64,000 nt of DNA from Streptomyces sp. NRRL S-337 (GTDB lineage: Bacteria; Actinomycetota; Actinomycetes; Streptomycetales; Streptomycetaceae): the NCBI RefSeq assembly GCF_000720175.1, contig NZ_JOIX01000033.1:1-64000 (forward strand). The letters run 5' to 3'. Both the position numbers and the translations under genes were made by a program. The notes beneath the pieces were generated by a model. It saw only the letters and a list, made by a program, of their open reading frames with translations, was not told the DNA's origin and made no database searches. Below are positions 1 through 7,636 of this stretch, piece after piece (the first letter of the stretch is position 1; every line of letters begins with the position of its first letter).

Positions 1-57
1 GTCCGGTGCGGGCACGAACCGCTTGGGCTCCAGACGGGCCAGCAGCCGCTCCCTCAC
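1..57 (-). CDS. 5' fragment of an unidentified protein
   Basis: A GTG at 57-55 on the minus strand is preceded by a strong GAGGAG ribosome binding site about 7 bases upstream and opens a frame of 19 codons with no stop before the window edge. The visible N-terminus reads VRERLLARLEPKRFVPAPD. The gene is divergent from uvrD2. Too little is visible to name a family. The start call rests on the Shine-Dalgarno sequence only. Confidence 0.45.
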   Translation of the reverse strand, partial: MRERLLARLEPKRFVPAPD

Positions 58-158
58 GTCACCGCTCCTCGTCACCCCAGCCCCAGCCCGGCCTCCCCGC
101 CCACGCTCTGTCCGGCGTTGGATCAAGCAAAGCACTCATCGTCGGTATGCGTCGGCGG

Positions 159-210
159 CTGTCCACAGCGGCGGTGATGCGTACGACAGGGAGCGGGAGG
201 CTGTGGACAG
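159..210. promoter_or_regulatory. Inverted pair of DnaA-box-like 9-mers
   Basis: CTGTCCACA occurs at 159-167 and its reverse complement at 202-210. Each differs at one position from the Streptomyces DnaA-box consensus TTGTCCACA. The arms lie in the short intergenic region between the divergent 5' fragment and uvrD2. They may be DnaA sites, or simply an inverted repeat serving another regulator. Confidence 0.3.
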
Positions 211-249
211 GCTTCTCCGGTGTCTCGGTGGACCTGGCAGCATGGCGGG

Positions 250-2478
250 GTGACAGCAGCAACGGACTCCTCTCTGTTCCCGCCGGCCCCGGACTCGGCC
301 GACGGGGTGCTGGACGGGCTCGACCCGGAGCAGCGGGAGGTCGCGACGGCGCTGCACGGTCCGGTGTGCGTGCTGGCGGGTGCCGGTACGGGCAAGACGC
401 GGGCGATCACCCATCGGATCGCGTACGGGGTGCGGGCGGGGATCCTGCAGCCCGCGAGTGTGCTCGCCGTCACGTTCACCGCGCGCGCGGCCGGCGAGAT
501 GCGGGGGAGGCTGCGCCAGCTCGGGGCGGGCGGGGTGCAGGCCCGGACGTTCCACTCCGCGGCGCTGCGGCAGCTGCAGTTCTTCTGGCCGAAGGCGGTG
601 GGCGGCGAGCTGCCGCGGCTGCTGGAGCGGAAGGCACAGCTCGTCGCGGAGGCGGGCGCGCGTTGCCGGATCCGGCTGGACCGCAATGAACTGCGCGACG
701 TCACGGCCGAGATCGAGTGGTCCAAGGTCACCCAGACCGTGCCGGCCGACTATCCGGCCGCGGTTGCCAAGGCGGGCCGGGAGGCGCCGCGCGACCCGGC
801 CGAGACGGGGCAGATCTACGCCACCTACGAGCAGCTCAAGCGTGACCGGGGCGCCATCGACTTCGAGGATGTGCTGTTGCTCACGGTCGGGGTGCTGCAG
901 GACCGGCACGACATCGCCGAGCAGGTCCGTGGCCAGTACCAGCACTTCGTCGTCGACGAGTACCAGGACGTCAGCCCGCTCCAGCAGCGGCTGCTGGAGC
1001 TGTGGCTGGGGGACCGCGACAGTCTGTGTGTGGTCGGTGACGCCAGCCAGACGATCTACAGCTTCACCGGCGCCACCCCCGACCACCTCCTGAACTTCCG
1101 CACCCGCCATCCGCACGCCACCGTGGTCCGGCTGGTCCGCGACTACCGCTCCACCCCGCAGGTCGTGCATCTCGCGAACGGTCTGCTCTCGCAGGCCAAG
1201 GGGCGCGCGGCCGAGCACCGCCTGGAGCTGGTGTCGCAGCGCGAGCCCGGTCCGGAGCCGGTGTACACGGAGTACGCCGACGAGCCCGCGGAGGCGGAGG
1301 GCACCGCCCGCCGGATCCGGGACCTGATCGCGTCGGGGGTTCCGGCCAGTGAGATCGCGGTGCTGTTCCGGGTCAACGCCCAGTCGGAGGTCTACGAGCA
1401 GGCGCTGGCCGATGTCGGCGTGCCGTACCAGCTGCGGGGCGCCGAGCGGTTCTTCCAGCGGCCGGAGGTGCGCGAGGCCGGCATCAAGCTGCGCGGCGCC
1501 GCCCGTTTCGGGGCGAACGACGCGTTGCTCGACGATGCGGTGGATCTGCCCTCGGAGGTGCGGGCGGTGCTCAGCGACATGGGCTGGAGGAGCGAGCCGC
1601 CGTCCGGTTCGGGTGCGGTGCGGGACCGCTGGGAGTCGCTGGCGGCCCTGGTGCGGCTCGCCGAGGAGTTCGCCCGGGCCCGGTCCGGGGCCTCGCTGGC
1701 GGATTTCGTCGCCGAGCTGGACGAGCGGGCCAACGCGCAGCACGCGCCGACGGTCGAGGGGGTGACGTTGGCCTCCCTGCACGCCGCGAAGGGCCTGGAG
1801 TGGGACGCCGTGTTCCTGGTGGGGCTGACCGAGGGCATGATGCCGATCACGTACGCCCGGACGGACGAGCAGATAGAGGAGGAGCGCCGGCTGCTCTATG
1901 TGGGCGTCACCCGTGCGCGGCGCCATCTGACGCTGTCGTGGTCGCTGGCGCGGTCCCCGGGGGGCAGGGCTTCCCGGAGCGCCAGCCGTTTCCTGACCGG
2001 GCTGCGGCCCGGTTCCGGGGCGGGGGCGGGGCGTCGTGCGCAGGGCACGGTCCTGCGGGGCGTGGAGCGCGGCGGGGCGGCGGCTGCGGTGCCGCGGCGC
2101 CCGCGGGATCGCCGTCCGGCCCGTTGCCGGGTGTGCAACCGGACGTTGACGGATGCGGGCGAGATGAAGCTGATGCGGTGTGAGGGCTGCCCGTCGGAGC
2201 TCGACGAGGCGCTGTACGAGCGGCTGCACGCGTGGCGGGCGGAGGAGGCCGCCCGGTCCCGGCAGCCGGCGTACTGCATCTTCACGGACAAGACGCTGAT
2301 GGCCATTGCCGAGGCGGTGCCGGGAACCGAATCGGAGCTCGTGGTCATCTCAGGTGTGGGGCGGCGCAAGTTCGACCGCTACGGCAGCGACGTGCTGGCA
2401 ATCTGTGCCGGCGAGGAGCTCACGGGAGCCTCGGGCGACGGGTCCGAAGGCGCCGCGGAAAACTCGTCGGAAAAATAG
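250..2478 (+). CDS. uvrD2: UvrD2-like superfamily 1 DNA helicase with HRDC domain
   Basis: ATP-dependent 3'-5' DNA helicase of the UvrD/PcrA superfamily, probably for DNA repair. The protein is 742 aa. Walker A (AGAGTGKT) is at residues 43-50 and the Walker B region VVDEYQD is near 234-240, followed by GDASQTIYSF, DYRST, TLASLHAAKGLEWD and the late motif LLYVGVTRA. The tail carries a four-cysteine cluster (CRVC and CEGC, about 626-647) and then an HRDC-like region. This layout matches actinobacterial UvrD2, which sits beside whiB7 in mycobacteria as well. GTG 250 was chosen because the N-terminus VTAATDSSLFPPAPDSAD matches family members I remember. GTG 220 is an in-frame alternative. The stop codon lies inside the AT-rich promoter of the wblC leader. 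Confidence 0.93.
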   Translation: MTAATDSSLFPPAPDSADGVLDGLDPEQREVATALHGPVCVLAGAGTGKTRAITHRIAYGVRAGILQPASVLAVTFTARAAGEMRGRLRQLGAGGVQARTFHSAALRQLQFFWPKAVGGELPRLLERKAQLVAEAGARCRIRLDRNELRDVTAEIEWSKVTQTVPADYPAAVAKAGREAPRDPAETGQIYATYEQLKRDRGAIDFEDVLLLTVGVLQDRHDIAEQVRGQYQHFVVDEYQDVSPLQQRLLELWLGDRDSLCVVGDASQTIYSFTGATPDHLLNFRTRHPHATVVRLVRDYRSTPQVVHLANGLLSQAKGRAAEHRLELVSQREPGPEPVYTEYADEPAEAEGTARRIRDLIASGVPASEIAVLFRVNAQSEVYEQALADVGVPYQLRGAERFFQRPEVREAGIKLRGAARFGANDALLDDAVDLPSEVRAVLSDMGWRSEPPSGSGAVRDRWESLAALVRLAEEFARARSGASLADFVAELDERANAQHAPTVEGVTLASLHAAKGLEWDAVFLVGLTEGMMPITYARTDEQIEEERRLLYVGVTRARRHLTLSWSLARSPGGRASRSASRFLTGLRPGSGAGAGRRAQGTVLRGVERGGAAAAVPRRPRDRRPARCRVCNRTLTDAGEMKLMRCEGCPSELDEALYERLHAWRAEEAARSRQPAYCIFTDKTLMAIAEAVPGTESELVVISGVGRRKFDRYGSDVLAICAGEELTGASGDGSEGAAENSSEK

Positions 2479-2509
2479 TTTGCGCGCGCGGAGCGCATCC
2501 CCATAGCCT
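2471..2509 (+). promoter_or_regulatory. Putative wblC (WhiB7-type autoregulated) promoter
   Basis: An AT-rich tract AAAAATAGTT (2471-2480), striking in this GC-rich context, is followed directly by a -35-like TTGCGC (2480-2485), an 18-base spacer and a -10-like TAGCCT (2504-2509). WhiB7-dependent promoters are known to have an AT-rich block just upstream of -35 that the AT-hook of WhiB7 contacts. The element includes the uvrD2 stop codon (2476-2478). Confidence 0.55.
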
Positions 2510-2555
2510 TCGTGAGCAACGGAGACAACGGAACTTTCCGAGATCCGATGGATCC

Positions 2556-2627
2556 GTGCTGTACTTGAACGCCCTGGAACGGGTTTCTCCGTTCCACCGA
2601 GACGCCGAGAGGAGGCGAGCCCAGTGA
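2556..2627 (+). CDS. Possible short upstream ORF in the wblC leader
   Basis: A 23-codon frame starts at GTG 2556 (VLYLNALERVSPFHRDAERR then RAQ). Its TGA (2625-2627) overlaps the GTG of the next upstream ORF (2624-2626) in the GTGA arrangement typical of translational coupling. No convincing Shine-Dalgarno sequence precedes it, so translation is uncertain. If real, it could feed ribosomes into the main leader peptide. Confidence 0.3.
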   Translation: MLYLNALERVSPFHRDAERRRAQ

Positions 2628-2953
2628 TCAGCTTCATCGAGACGAACAAAATGACCGATCGCTCGGTCGTCGCCACCTGCCCGCTCGGCTCCTCGCTCCG
2701 TGGCACCGGTCTGTCCGGCTTCGGCCGCCTTTCCGGTACCGAGGTCGCGCGCCCCGAGTCCCTCGCTGTGCTGACGCGCAGTGAGCGCACCGCGCGACCG
2801 ACCGAGGCACCTGCGGCAGTAGCAGTCGTGGCCGGGGCGAATGCCTTTGCCTTCGCGGCGGCGGCCAACGGTGCCGAATCCCGGAAGCAGTACCAGAAGC
2901 AGCATGAAATGTGGGCCTACCGCGGCCTCGAACCCTGGAGAGATCCAGCCTGA
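2624..2953 (+). CDS. wblC leader peptide (upstream ORF with attenuation role)
   Basis: A 109-aa frame begins at GTG 2624 with a GGAGG site at 2611-2615. The composition is low-complexity in the middle (Ala/Val/Thr-rich, about residues 60-82), and the C-terminus is distinctive (HEMWAYRGLEPWRDPA). The codons for YRGLEPW (2918-2938) form the 5' arm of an antiterminator that competes with the terminator at 2980-3020. This is the layout expected of a ribosome-controlled attenuator in front of a WhiB7-type gene. No independent enzymatic role is suggested; the peptide is probably regulatory. Confidence 0.65.
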   Translation: MISFIETNKMTDRSVVATCPLGSSLRGTGLSGFGRLSGTEVARPESLAVLTRSERTARPTEAPAAVAVVAGANAFAFAAAANGAESRKQYQKQHEMWAYRGLEPWRDPA

Positions 2954-2988
2954 TCGGCAGATCAGGTCGGCACCTTCCAGGGCCGCGG
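2920..2988 (+). promoter_or_regulatory. Antiterminator pairing of the wblC attenuator
   Basis: CCGCGGCC at 2920-2927 is the exact complement of GGCCGCGG at 2981-2988. Inside it, CCCTGGA (2933-2939) complements TCCAGGG (2976-2982). Together they form a long bulged stem that sequesters the 5' arm of the terminator. A small hairpin, CCTGATC (2949-2955) with GATCAGG (2960-2966), includes the leader-peptide stop codon. The pairing was read by eye. That it acts as an antiterminator is inferred from mutual exclusivity with the downstream stem. Confidence 0.55.
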
Positions 2989-3020
2989 AACCCACACCGG
3001 GATCCGCGGCCCTTTTGTTT
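2980..3020 (+). terminator. Intrinsic attenuator terminator upstream of wblC
   Basis: A perfect 10-bp stem is formed by GGGCCGCGGA (2980-2989) and TCCGCGGCCC (3003-3012) and is followed at once by TTTTGTTT (3013-3020). It lies 26 bases after the leader-peptide stop and 50 bases before the wblC start codon, so it would block wblC transcription unless the antiterminator forms. Confidence 0.8.
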
Positions 3021-3069
3021 GCCCCACGCGCCCGCCACCAGCGGGCCACACAGACGAGGAACACACACC

Positions 3070-3423
3070 GTGCAACTGCAGACGCACACCCCGTCCGTAG
3101 CAACCGACCTGATCCCTCCGCCTGACCCCCAGGAGAACTCCTTGCTGCCCCTCACCGAGCTCGACGACGAGATCGACCGCCTCGGCGCCGCTGTTCCGTG
3201 CCGCACCTACGACCCGGAGGTCTTCTTCGCGGAGTCCCCGGCCGACGTCGAGTACGCCAAGACGCTGTGCCAGTCCTGTCCGGTGCGTGAGGCCTGCCTC
3301 GCCGGCGCCAAGGACCGCCGTGAGCCCTGGGGTGTCTGGGGTGGCGAGCTCTTCGTCCAGGGCGTCGTGGTGCCGCGGAAGCGTCCGCGTGGCCGTCCGC
3401 GCAAGAACCCGGTTGCGGCATGA
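3070..3423 (+). CDS. wblC: WhiB7/WblC antibiotic-resistance regulator
   Basis: WhiB-like iron-sulfur transcription factor, orthologous by architecture to WhiB7, which activates intrinsic resistance genes when translation is inhibited, in complex with the principal sigma factor. The 117-aa protein has the four cluster cysteines C44, C67, C70 and C76, the turn GVWGG (88-92) and a C-terminal AT-hook RGRP (107-110) within a basic tail. That AT-hook is diagnostic of WhiB7 rather than other WhiB paralogues. GTG 3070 follows GAGGAA about 10 bases upstream. Expression appears controlled by the AT-rich promoter and the attenuator described separately. The next gene overlaps its stop codon. Confidence 0.92.
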   Translation: MQLQTHTPSVATDLIPPPDPQENSLLPLTELDDEIDRLGAAVPCRTYDPEVFFAESPADVEYAKTLCQSCPVREACLAGAKDRREPWGVWGGELFVQGVVVPRKRPRGRPRKNPVAA

Positions 3424-3737
3424 ACACCACCGGCGCAGGAACGATCGACCGTCCCGTCACACGGGATCCCAAGAAGCAGGACCAGACGATGAATCCGACC
3501 TTCACCGACACCCCCGTCCCCGTGAACGCCGACGCGATCGAGTCGCGTCAGAACAGGAACCACGCCATGCAACTCATCCCAGAAGCCCTGGCACGTGCGC
3601 ATATGCATGAACGCCTGCGGGAGGCCGAGTCCGAACGCAGGGGGCATCGGCTCGCCGCCGCGCGGCGGATGCAGCGGCGTGCCGAGCGCGCGTCGCTCCG
3701 TGCCCGCCGTGCGCTGGCCATGGCCGTGATGCAGTAA
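3420..3737 (+). CDS. Small basic protein coupled to wblC
   Basis: Unrecognised 105-aa protein whose ATG overlaps the wblC stop (ATGA at 3420-3423), implying translational coupling. The C-terminal half is strongly basic and helical (MQRRAERASLRARRALAM). Two internal starts are plausible: ATG 3489 (AGGA upstream) and ATG 3567 (AGGAA 7 bases upstream, giving MQLIPEALARAHMHERLREA). The shortest version would be 56 aa. Its position suggests co-expression with wblC under antibiotic stress. Function is unknown, and the 5' part could be untranslated. Confidence 0.55.
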   Translation: MNTTGAGTIDRPVTRDPKKQDQTMNPTFTDTPVPVNADAIESRQNRNHAMQLIPEALARAHMHERLREAESERRGHRLAAARRMQRRAERASLRARRALAMAVMQ

Positions 3738-3786
3738 GGCGGTGGGCAGGTCCGCGCGTCCGGCAGGGGGACGCTGACATCACCTT

Positions 3787-3820
3787 CCACGGGGTCCGTC
3801 CGACAGGGCGGGCCCCGTGG
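3787..3820 (+). terminator. Stem-loop after the wblC unit
   Basis: CCACGGGG (3787-3794) pairs with CCCCGTGG (3813-3820). There is no clear T-run, as is common for Streptomyces terminators. It separates the wblC unit from the zinc-ribbon gene. Confidence 0.45.
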
Positions 3821-3863
3821 TGCGTTGCGCCCCGGTTCATGTGGTTGACGGGGATATCGTCGG

Positions 3864-4064
3864 ATGGTGAACCAGAAGACGCATCACGAGGCGGAGTTGG
3901 CCGACGGGAAGACGCTGTGTGCCGGCTGCGGCGCCGTCGCCGAGGACACACCGCCGACCTGGACCTGCTCCGTCGAGAACGGCGAGCGCCGTTACTTCTG
4001 CGACCGCTGTGCCCGGGAGAACATCCGGGCCATCGAGGGGCGCCTGGACTCCAGCTGGTGGTGA
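3864..4064 (+). CDS. Small zinc-ribbon-like protein
   Basis: 66-aa protein with two CxxC pairs (CAGC near 19-22 and CDRC near 46-49) spaced as in a zinc ribbon, a tryptophan-rich centre and the C-terminus SSWW. It probably binds one zinc ion. No enzymatic motif is seen. It converges on the ABC1-kinase gene, whose stop is 19 bases away. I know similar short proteins from Streptomyces but not a function. Confidence 0.7.
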   Translation: MVNQKTHHEAELADGKTLCAGCGAVAEDTPPTWTCSVENGERRYFCDRCARENIRAIEGRLDSSWW

Positions 4065-4082
4065 GGTACGGCCGGCGGGAGC

Positions 4083-5531
4083 TCAGGCGGTGGTCTCTTC
4101 GGCGGCCTCCTCGTCGATGTCCCTACCGGGGCCGTCGAGGTCGTCGTCCGGGCCGGGGTCGCTGCCGGTGAGGTCGCTGCCGGCCGGCTCGTGTTCGGGG
4201 ACGAAGCCGGGCATCCATGTCTCCAGCTCGTCCCGCAGCCGTACGGTCGCGCCGAGCTGGCACAGCACGCCGATGGTGCTCAGGGTCACCCGGTGGATCA
4301 GCAGGTACGCGGGCGGCAGGTTGAGCTGCTTGCCCAACTGGTGGGCGGGGGAGCGCGGATCGCCGACCCGGGCGGCCTGCCGGCGCATCCAGCCGCGGGT
4401 GAAGGTGAACGCGTCGACCTGCGCGGGCTCGATGATCGGCAGTAGATACTCCAGCACCGCGTCGGGGTCCAGCTCGATGGACTCCTTGACGAAGCCCTCC
4501 TCGCACAGCAGCTGGTAGACCGCGTCGGCCTCGCCGTCCAGGGTCATCCGCAGCGAGGCGCCGATCGTGGCCGGCAGTCCGTCGGGCAGCCGGTCGACGG
4601 TGCCGAAGTCCAGCACGCCCAGCCGCCATTCCTCGGCCGGCCCGTCGGGGGAGTCGCCGGCCAGCAGCCGGAAGTTGCCCGGGTGCGGGTCGGCGTGCAG
4701 CAGTCCGGTGCGGGCCGGGCCGGAGAACAGGAAGCGGGCCAGCAGCTGGCCGGCGCGGTCCCGCTGCTCGTCCGTGCCGTCCGCGATCACCTCGGACAGC
4801 GGCACGCCGTCCATCCACTCCGTCACCAGCACCTGGTCGCGCTGGTGCACCACGGCCGGCACGACCACGTCCGGGTCGTCGGCGAACTCCTCGGCATGGG
4901 CCCGCTGGGCGTCCGCCTCCAGGGAGTAGTCCAGCTCCTCCGAGACCCGGTCGCGCAACTCGCTGATCAGCGGTTTGATGTCCATACCGGGCACGAGGGG
5001 GCCCAGCAGCCGGGCGAACCGGCTCAGCTGCGCGAGGTCCGACAGCAGCGCCTTGCCGGCGCCGGGGTACTGCACCTTGACGGCCACTTCCCGGCCGTCG
5101 TGCCAGACGGCGCGGTGCACCTGGCCGATGGAGGCCGCCGCGGCGGGCTTGTCCTCGAACTCCTCGAAGAGCTCCCGCCAGTCCTCGCCGAGCCGCTCCG
5201 CGAGGACCGCGTGGACCGTGCTCGTCGGCATCGGCGGCGCCGCTTCCTGAAGCTTCGTCAGGGCGGCGCGGTACGGGCCGGCGATCTCCTCGGGGAGGGC
5301 AGACTCGAACACGGACAGCGCCTGCCCGAACTTCATCGCCCCGCCCTTCAGCTCACCGAGGACCTTGAAGAGCTGTTCCGCGGTGCGCTGTTGGAGCTCC
5401 CGGCCGACGATCTCGGCGGATCTGCCGCCGATCCGTTTGCCCAGGCCCCAGGTGGCGCGGCCGGCGAACCCCAGTGGCAGCGCGGCCAGCTTGGCGGTGC
5501 GGGTGACCGCCTTGCGGGGAAGATCAGACAT
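4083..5531 (-). CDS. ABC1/UbiB-type atypical kinase-like protein
   Basis: 482-aa member of the ABC1 (ADCK/UbiB) family of protein-kinase-like ATPases. Family hallmarks are visible: the N-terminal [11 protein letters not shown] signature (the KxGQ motif) near residue 57, [11 protein letters not shown] (the Ala-rich nucleotide loop), VAVKVQYP with the conserved lysine, and the catalytic segment [11 protein letters not shown] followed by GVLDFGTV. In mycobacteria an ABC1 gene likewise neighbours whiB7 and uvrD2. Substrate is unknown. The ATG at 5531-5529 begins [14 protein letters not shown]; longer upstream frames are not supported because they run through the ThiF-like gene. The acidic C-terminal tail is probably disordered. 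Confidence 0.88.
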   Translation of the reverse strand: MSDLPRKAVTRTAKLAALPLGFAGRATWGLGKRIGGRSAEIVGRELQQRTAEQLFKVLGELKGGAMKFGQALSVFESALPEEIAGPYRAALTKLQEAAPPMPTSTVHAVLAERLGEDWRELFEEFEDKPAAAASIGQVHRAVWHDGREVAVKVQYPGAGKALLSDLAQLSRFARLLGPLVPGMDIKPLISELRDRVSEELDYSLEADAQRAHAEEFADDPDVVVPAVVHQRDQVLVTEWMDGVPLSEVIADGTDEQRDRAGQLLARFLFSGPARTGLLHADPHPGNFRLLAGDSPDGPAEEWRLGVLDFGTVDRLPDGLPATIGASLRMTLDGEADAVYQLLCEEGFVKESIELDPDAVLEYLLPIIEPAQVDAFTFTRGWMRRQAARVGDPRSPAHQLGKQLNLPPAYLLIHRVTLSTIGVLCQLGATVRLRDELETWMPGFVPEHEPAGSDLTGSDPGPDDDLDGPGRDIDEEAAEETTA

Positions 5532-5587
5532 GCGCCCCTCCAACTCACACTGTCCCCCAACCGGGGTTACCCCGTCATTGTGGCGTG

Positions 5588-6715
5588 TCATGGCCGAGGA
5601 TCCGAGGCGCCTGCCGCACACAGCGAAGCGGCAGCCCCGCAGCCGCACTCCGGATGCGGCTCGATCCGCACCGTGCGCACGCCCGCACACGGCAGCGCCA
5701 GCTCCATCCGCGCCCCTGTGCACGGCGGGAGGTCCCCGTCGAGGAACGCCAGGGCCTGGACGGCGGCGAGCCCGGCGACCGTGGTGGCCAGCGCGGTGTC
5801 GCAGGCCGGCACCGCGGGGGCGGCGCGGCCCGAGCGCCACTGGGCGAGCAGCCGCGGCCAGGCCGGTTCCGCGTCCGTACGGCGCAGTTCGTCGCAGCGG
5901 GCGCAGGCCGAACCGCCGGGCAGCACCAGCGGACCCACCACACCCGTGCCCTCGATCACGCCCGCGTAGAGGTGCGGGATGCCGGCGCTCAGCAGCGGCT
6001 CGGACAGGACGGGGTCGGGGGCGTAGGCGCCGAGGCCGTCGCGCGGGGCGAGCACCACCAGGGACAGGCCGGGTTCGCCGGACTCGCTGAGCGGCACGCC
6101 CGTCGGCCGCTGCCGGCGGCTCCACGGGGAGGCGTGGTGGACCAGCCGCTCCCCGGCCTCCTTGCGCGGTTCGCCGATCCGCTCGGCGGGCAGGCCGCCG
6201 GGCGTCACGTCCCACGGCGCGACCTTGCCGCCGTCGAACACCTCGACCCACCCGATGCCGGCGGCCGCGAGCTGCGCGGCCACCACCGCGCCCACCTTCC
6301 CCAGCCCCTTGACCCGTGCCCGGACCGCCCGCCGCGCCGCCATCCGCCCCAGGGCGCCGGCCGGCTCCGGGTGCTGCACCGACAGGGAGGCCAGATCGGC
6401 CCGCAGCTGCTCGTGGGCGGGCCGGTCGGCGCGTACGGCGTCGGCCGCCGGGCCGCCCGCGGTGGGCGCCTCCAGCAGTCCGGCCGCGCCGAGGCGCCCG
6501 ACCACACCCCGCGCGTGCTCCGGCGGGAGGTCCAGTAACGCGGCCTCGTCGATGAGTTGCTGCATGGTGCGGGTGCCGTCGATGAGGGTGAGGAAACTGC
6601 CGGTGGCCGTGTCGAGCGGCCCCAGCACCATCGCATGGGCCGGCGCCACGCCGAACCGCACCGTTTCCCTGTCCCGCCAGCCGCGCCGCAGCGCGGGCTT
6701 GAGCATCGGATGCAT
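5588..6715 (-). CDS. ThiF/E1-like Rossmann-fold protein
   Basis: 375-aa protein with a C-terminal ThiF/MoeB/E1-like domain: a nucleotide-binding turn GLGKVGAVVA about halfway along, followed by a typical beta-strand ending in VEVFDGG. Cysteine pairs (CARC and the later CGC cluster) could bind zinc as in adenylyltransferases. The N-terminal 150 residues resemble the N-terminal module of actinobacterial ThiF proteins located next to ABC1 kinases. ATG 6715 gives MHPMLKPALRRGWRDRE. The gene is upstream of and co-directional with the ABC1 gene (56-bp gap), suggesting an operon. The arginine-finger and catalytic motifs of a true activating enzyme are not obvious, so the activity is unproven. Confidence 0.75.
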   Translation of the reverse strand: MHPMLKPALRRGWRDRETVRFGVAPAHAMVLGPLDTATGSFLTLIDGTRTMQQLIDEAALLDLPPEHARGVVGRLGAAGLLEAPTAGGPAADAVRADRPAHEQLRADLASLSVQHPEPAGALGRMAARRAVRARVKGLGKVGAVVAAQLAAAGIGWVEVFDGGKVAPWDVTPGGLPAERIGEPRKEAGERLVHHASPWSRRQRPTGVPLSESGEPGLSLVVLAPRDGLGAYAPDPVLSEPLLSAGIPHLYAGVIEGTGVVGPLVLPGGSACARCDELRRTDAEPAWPRLLAQWRSGRAAPAVPACDTALATTVAGLAAVQALAFLDGDLPPCTGARMELALPCAGVRTVRIEPHPECGCGAAASLCAAGASDPRP

Positions 6716-6781
6716 GTCATCCGCCCCCGTCCTTCGTCGTCCGGCCTTCAGCATGCGCCCTGTCGCGGATCGGGGCCGAAG

Positions 6782-6790
6782 TTATCCACA
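6782..6790. promoter_or_regulatory. DnaA-box-like TTATCCACA
   Basis: TTATCCACA matches the E. coli DnaA box exactly and the Streptomyces consensus at 8 of 9 positions. It lies in the divergent region between the ThiF-like and YgjP-like genes. A single copy could be chance. Confidence 0.25.
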
Positions 6791-6898
6791 GGCCGGGGAA
6801 GGATTTGTCATACAAGCTGTGCCCGCCATGGAGTGGTTCGCCGGCGAACCGACCGCGGGTCGGGACTTCCCGCCGGGCCAGCGGGTAACGTCGGGCGC

Positions 6899-7525
6899 GT
6901 GCCCGCCGACCCTTCCGCCCACGGCTTCGGGGAGATGCCCCTGCGCCGCGCCGCTGACGCCTCGCGCGGGGCTTCCCCGACCCCGAAGGCCCGCAGCTCG
7001 GGCACCAGCGCCGTCGAGGTGCGCCGCAGCTCGCGGCGGCGCCGGACGGTCTCCGCGTACCGCGAGGGGGACCGCACGGTCGTGCTGATCCCGGCCCGGA
7101 TGTCCGAGGCCGAGGAGCAGCGCTGGGTGACGGTGATGCTGGACAAGCTCGCCGCCCAGGAGAGCAAGCGGATGCTCGGCGACCGCGAGCTGGCCGAGCG
7201 TGCCGGGCGGCTGTCGGAGCAGTTCCTCGACGGCCGGGCCCGGCCGTCGACGGTGCGCTGGGTGACCAACCAGAACACCCGCTGGGGATCGTGCACCCCG
7301 GCGGAGGGCAGCATCCGTCTGTCGCACCGCCTCCAGGGCATGCCGGAGTACGTCATCGACTACGTCCTGCTGCACGAGCTCGCGCATCTGCTGGTCCCGG
7401 GCCACGGTCCGGAATTCTGGCGGCTGCTGGAGTCGTATCCGCGTACGGAACGGGCCCGCGGCTACCTCGAAGGGGTGGTCGCGGCCGACCGGCTGCCGCA
7501 TCTGCCCGCCGCCCGCCGGGAATAG
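6899..7525 (+). CDS. YgjP/WLM-like M48-type metallopeptidase
   Basis: 208-aa protein with a zinc-protease signature HELAH at residues 159-163 and a further histidine at 169 (PGHGPEFW), the arrangement of the YgjP/SprT-like metallopeptidase family. NTRWGSC upstream is also a family marker. The N-terminal 40 residues are variable and then basic (EVRRSSRRRRTVSAY). GTG 6899 was chosen because it opens a short variable leader; the longer frame overlaps the divergent gene. Predicted cytoplasmic; substrate unknown. It is divergent from the ThiF-like gene and precedes the AIM24 cluster. Confidence 0.85.
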   Translation: MPADPSAHGFGEMPLRRAADASRGASPTPKARSSGTSAVEVRRSSRRRRTVSAYREGDRTVVLIPARMSEAEEQRWVTVMLDKLAAQESKRMLGDRELAERAGRLSEQFLDGRARPSTVRWVTNQNTRWGSCTPAEGSIRLSHRLQGMPEYVIDYVLLHELAHLLVPGHGPEFWRLLESYPRTERARGYLEGVVAADRLPHLPAARRE

Positions 7526-7636
7526 CGCTCCGGCGTGCGATGTCCGCGTGCGCCCCGGCATCGCCCGCTGTCACCGTCAGCGGTTAGCCTTGGCCGCCCA
7601 GGGACTCACTGCGGGAGCGGGGGACGGGCGTTACGT

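Noticed and set aside
136..2229. Long minus-strand frame opposite uvrD2
   Set aside because: High-GC antisense shadow; low-complexity His/Arg/Pro content, no ribosome site, and uvrD2 has clear motifs.
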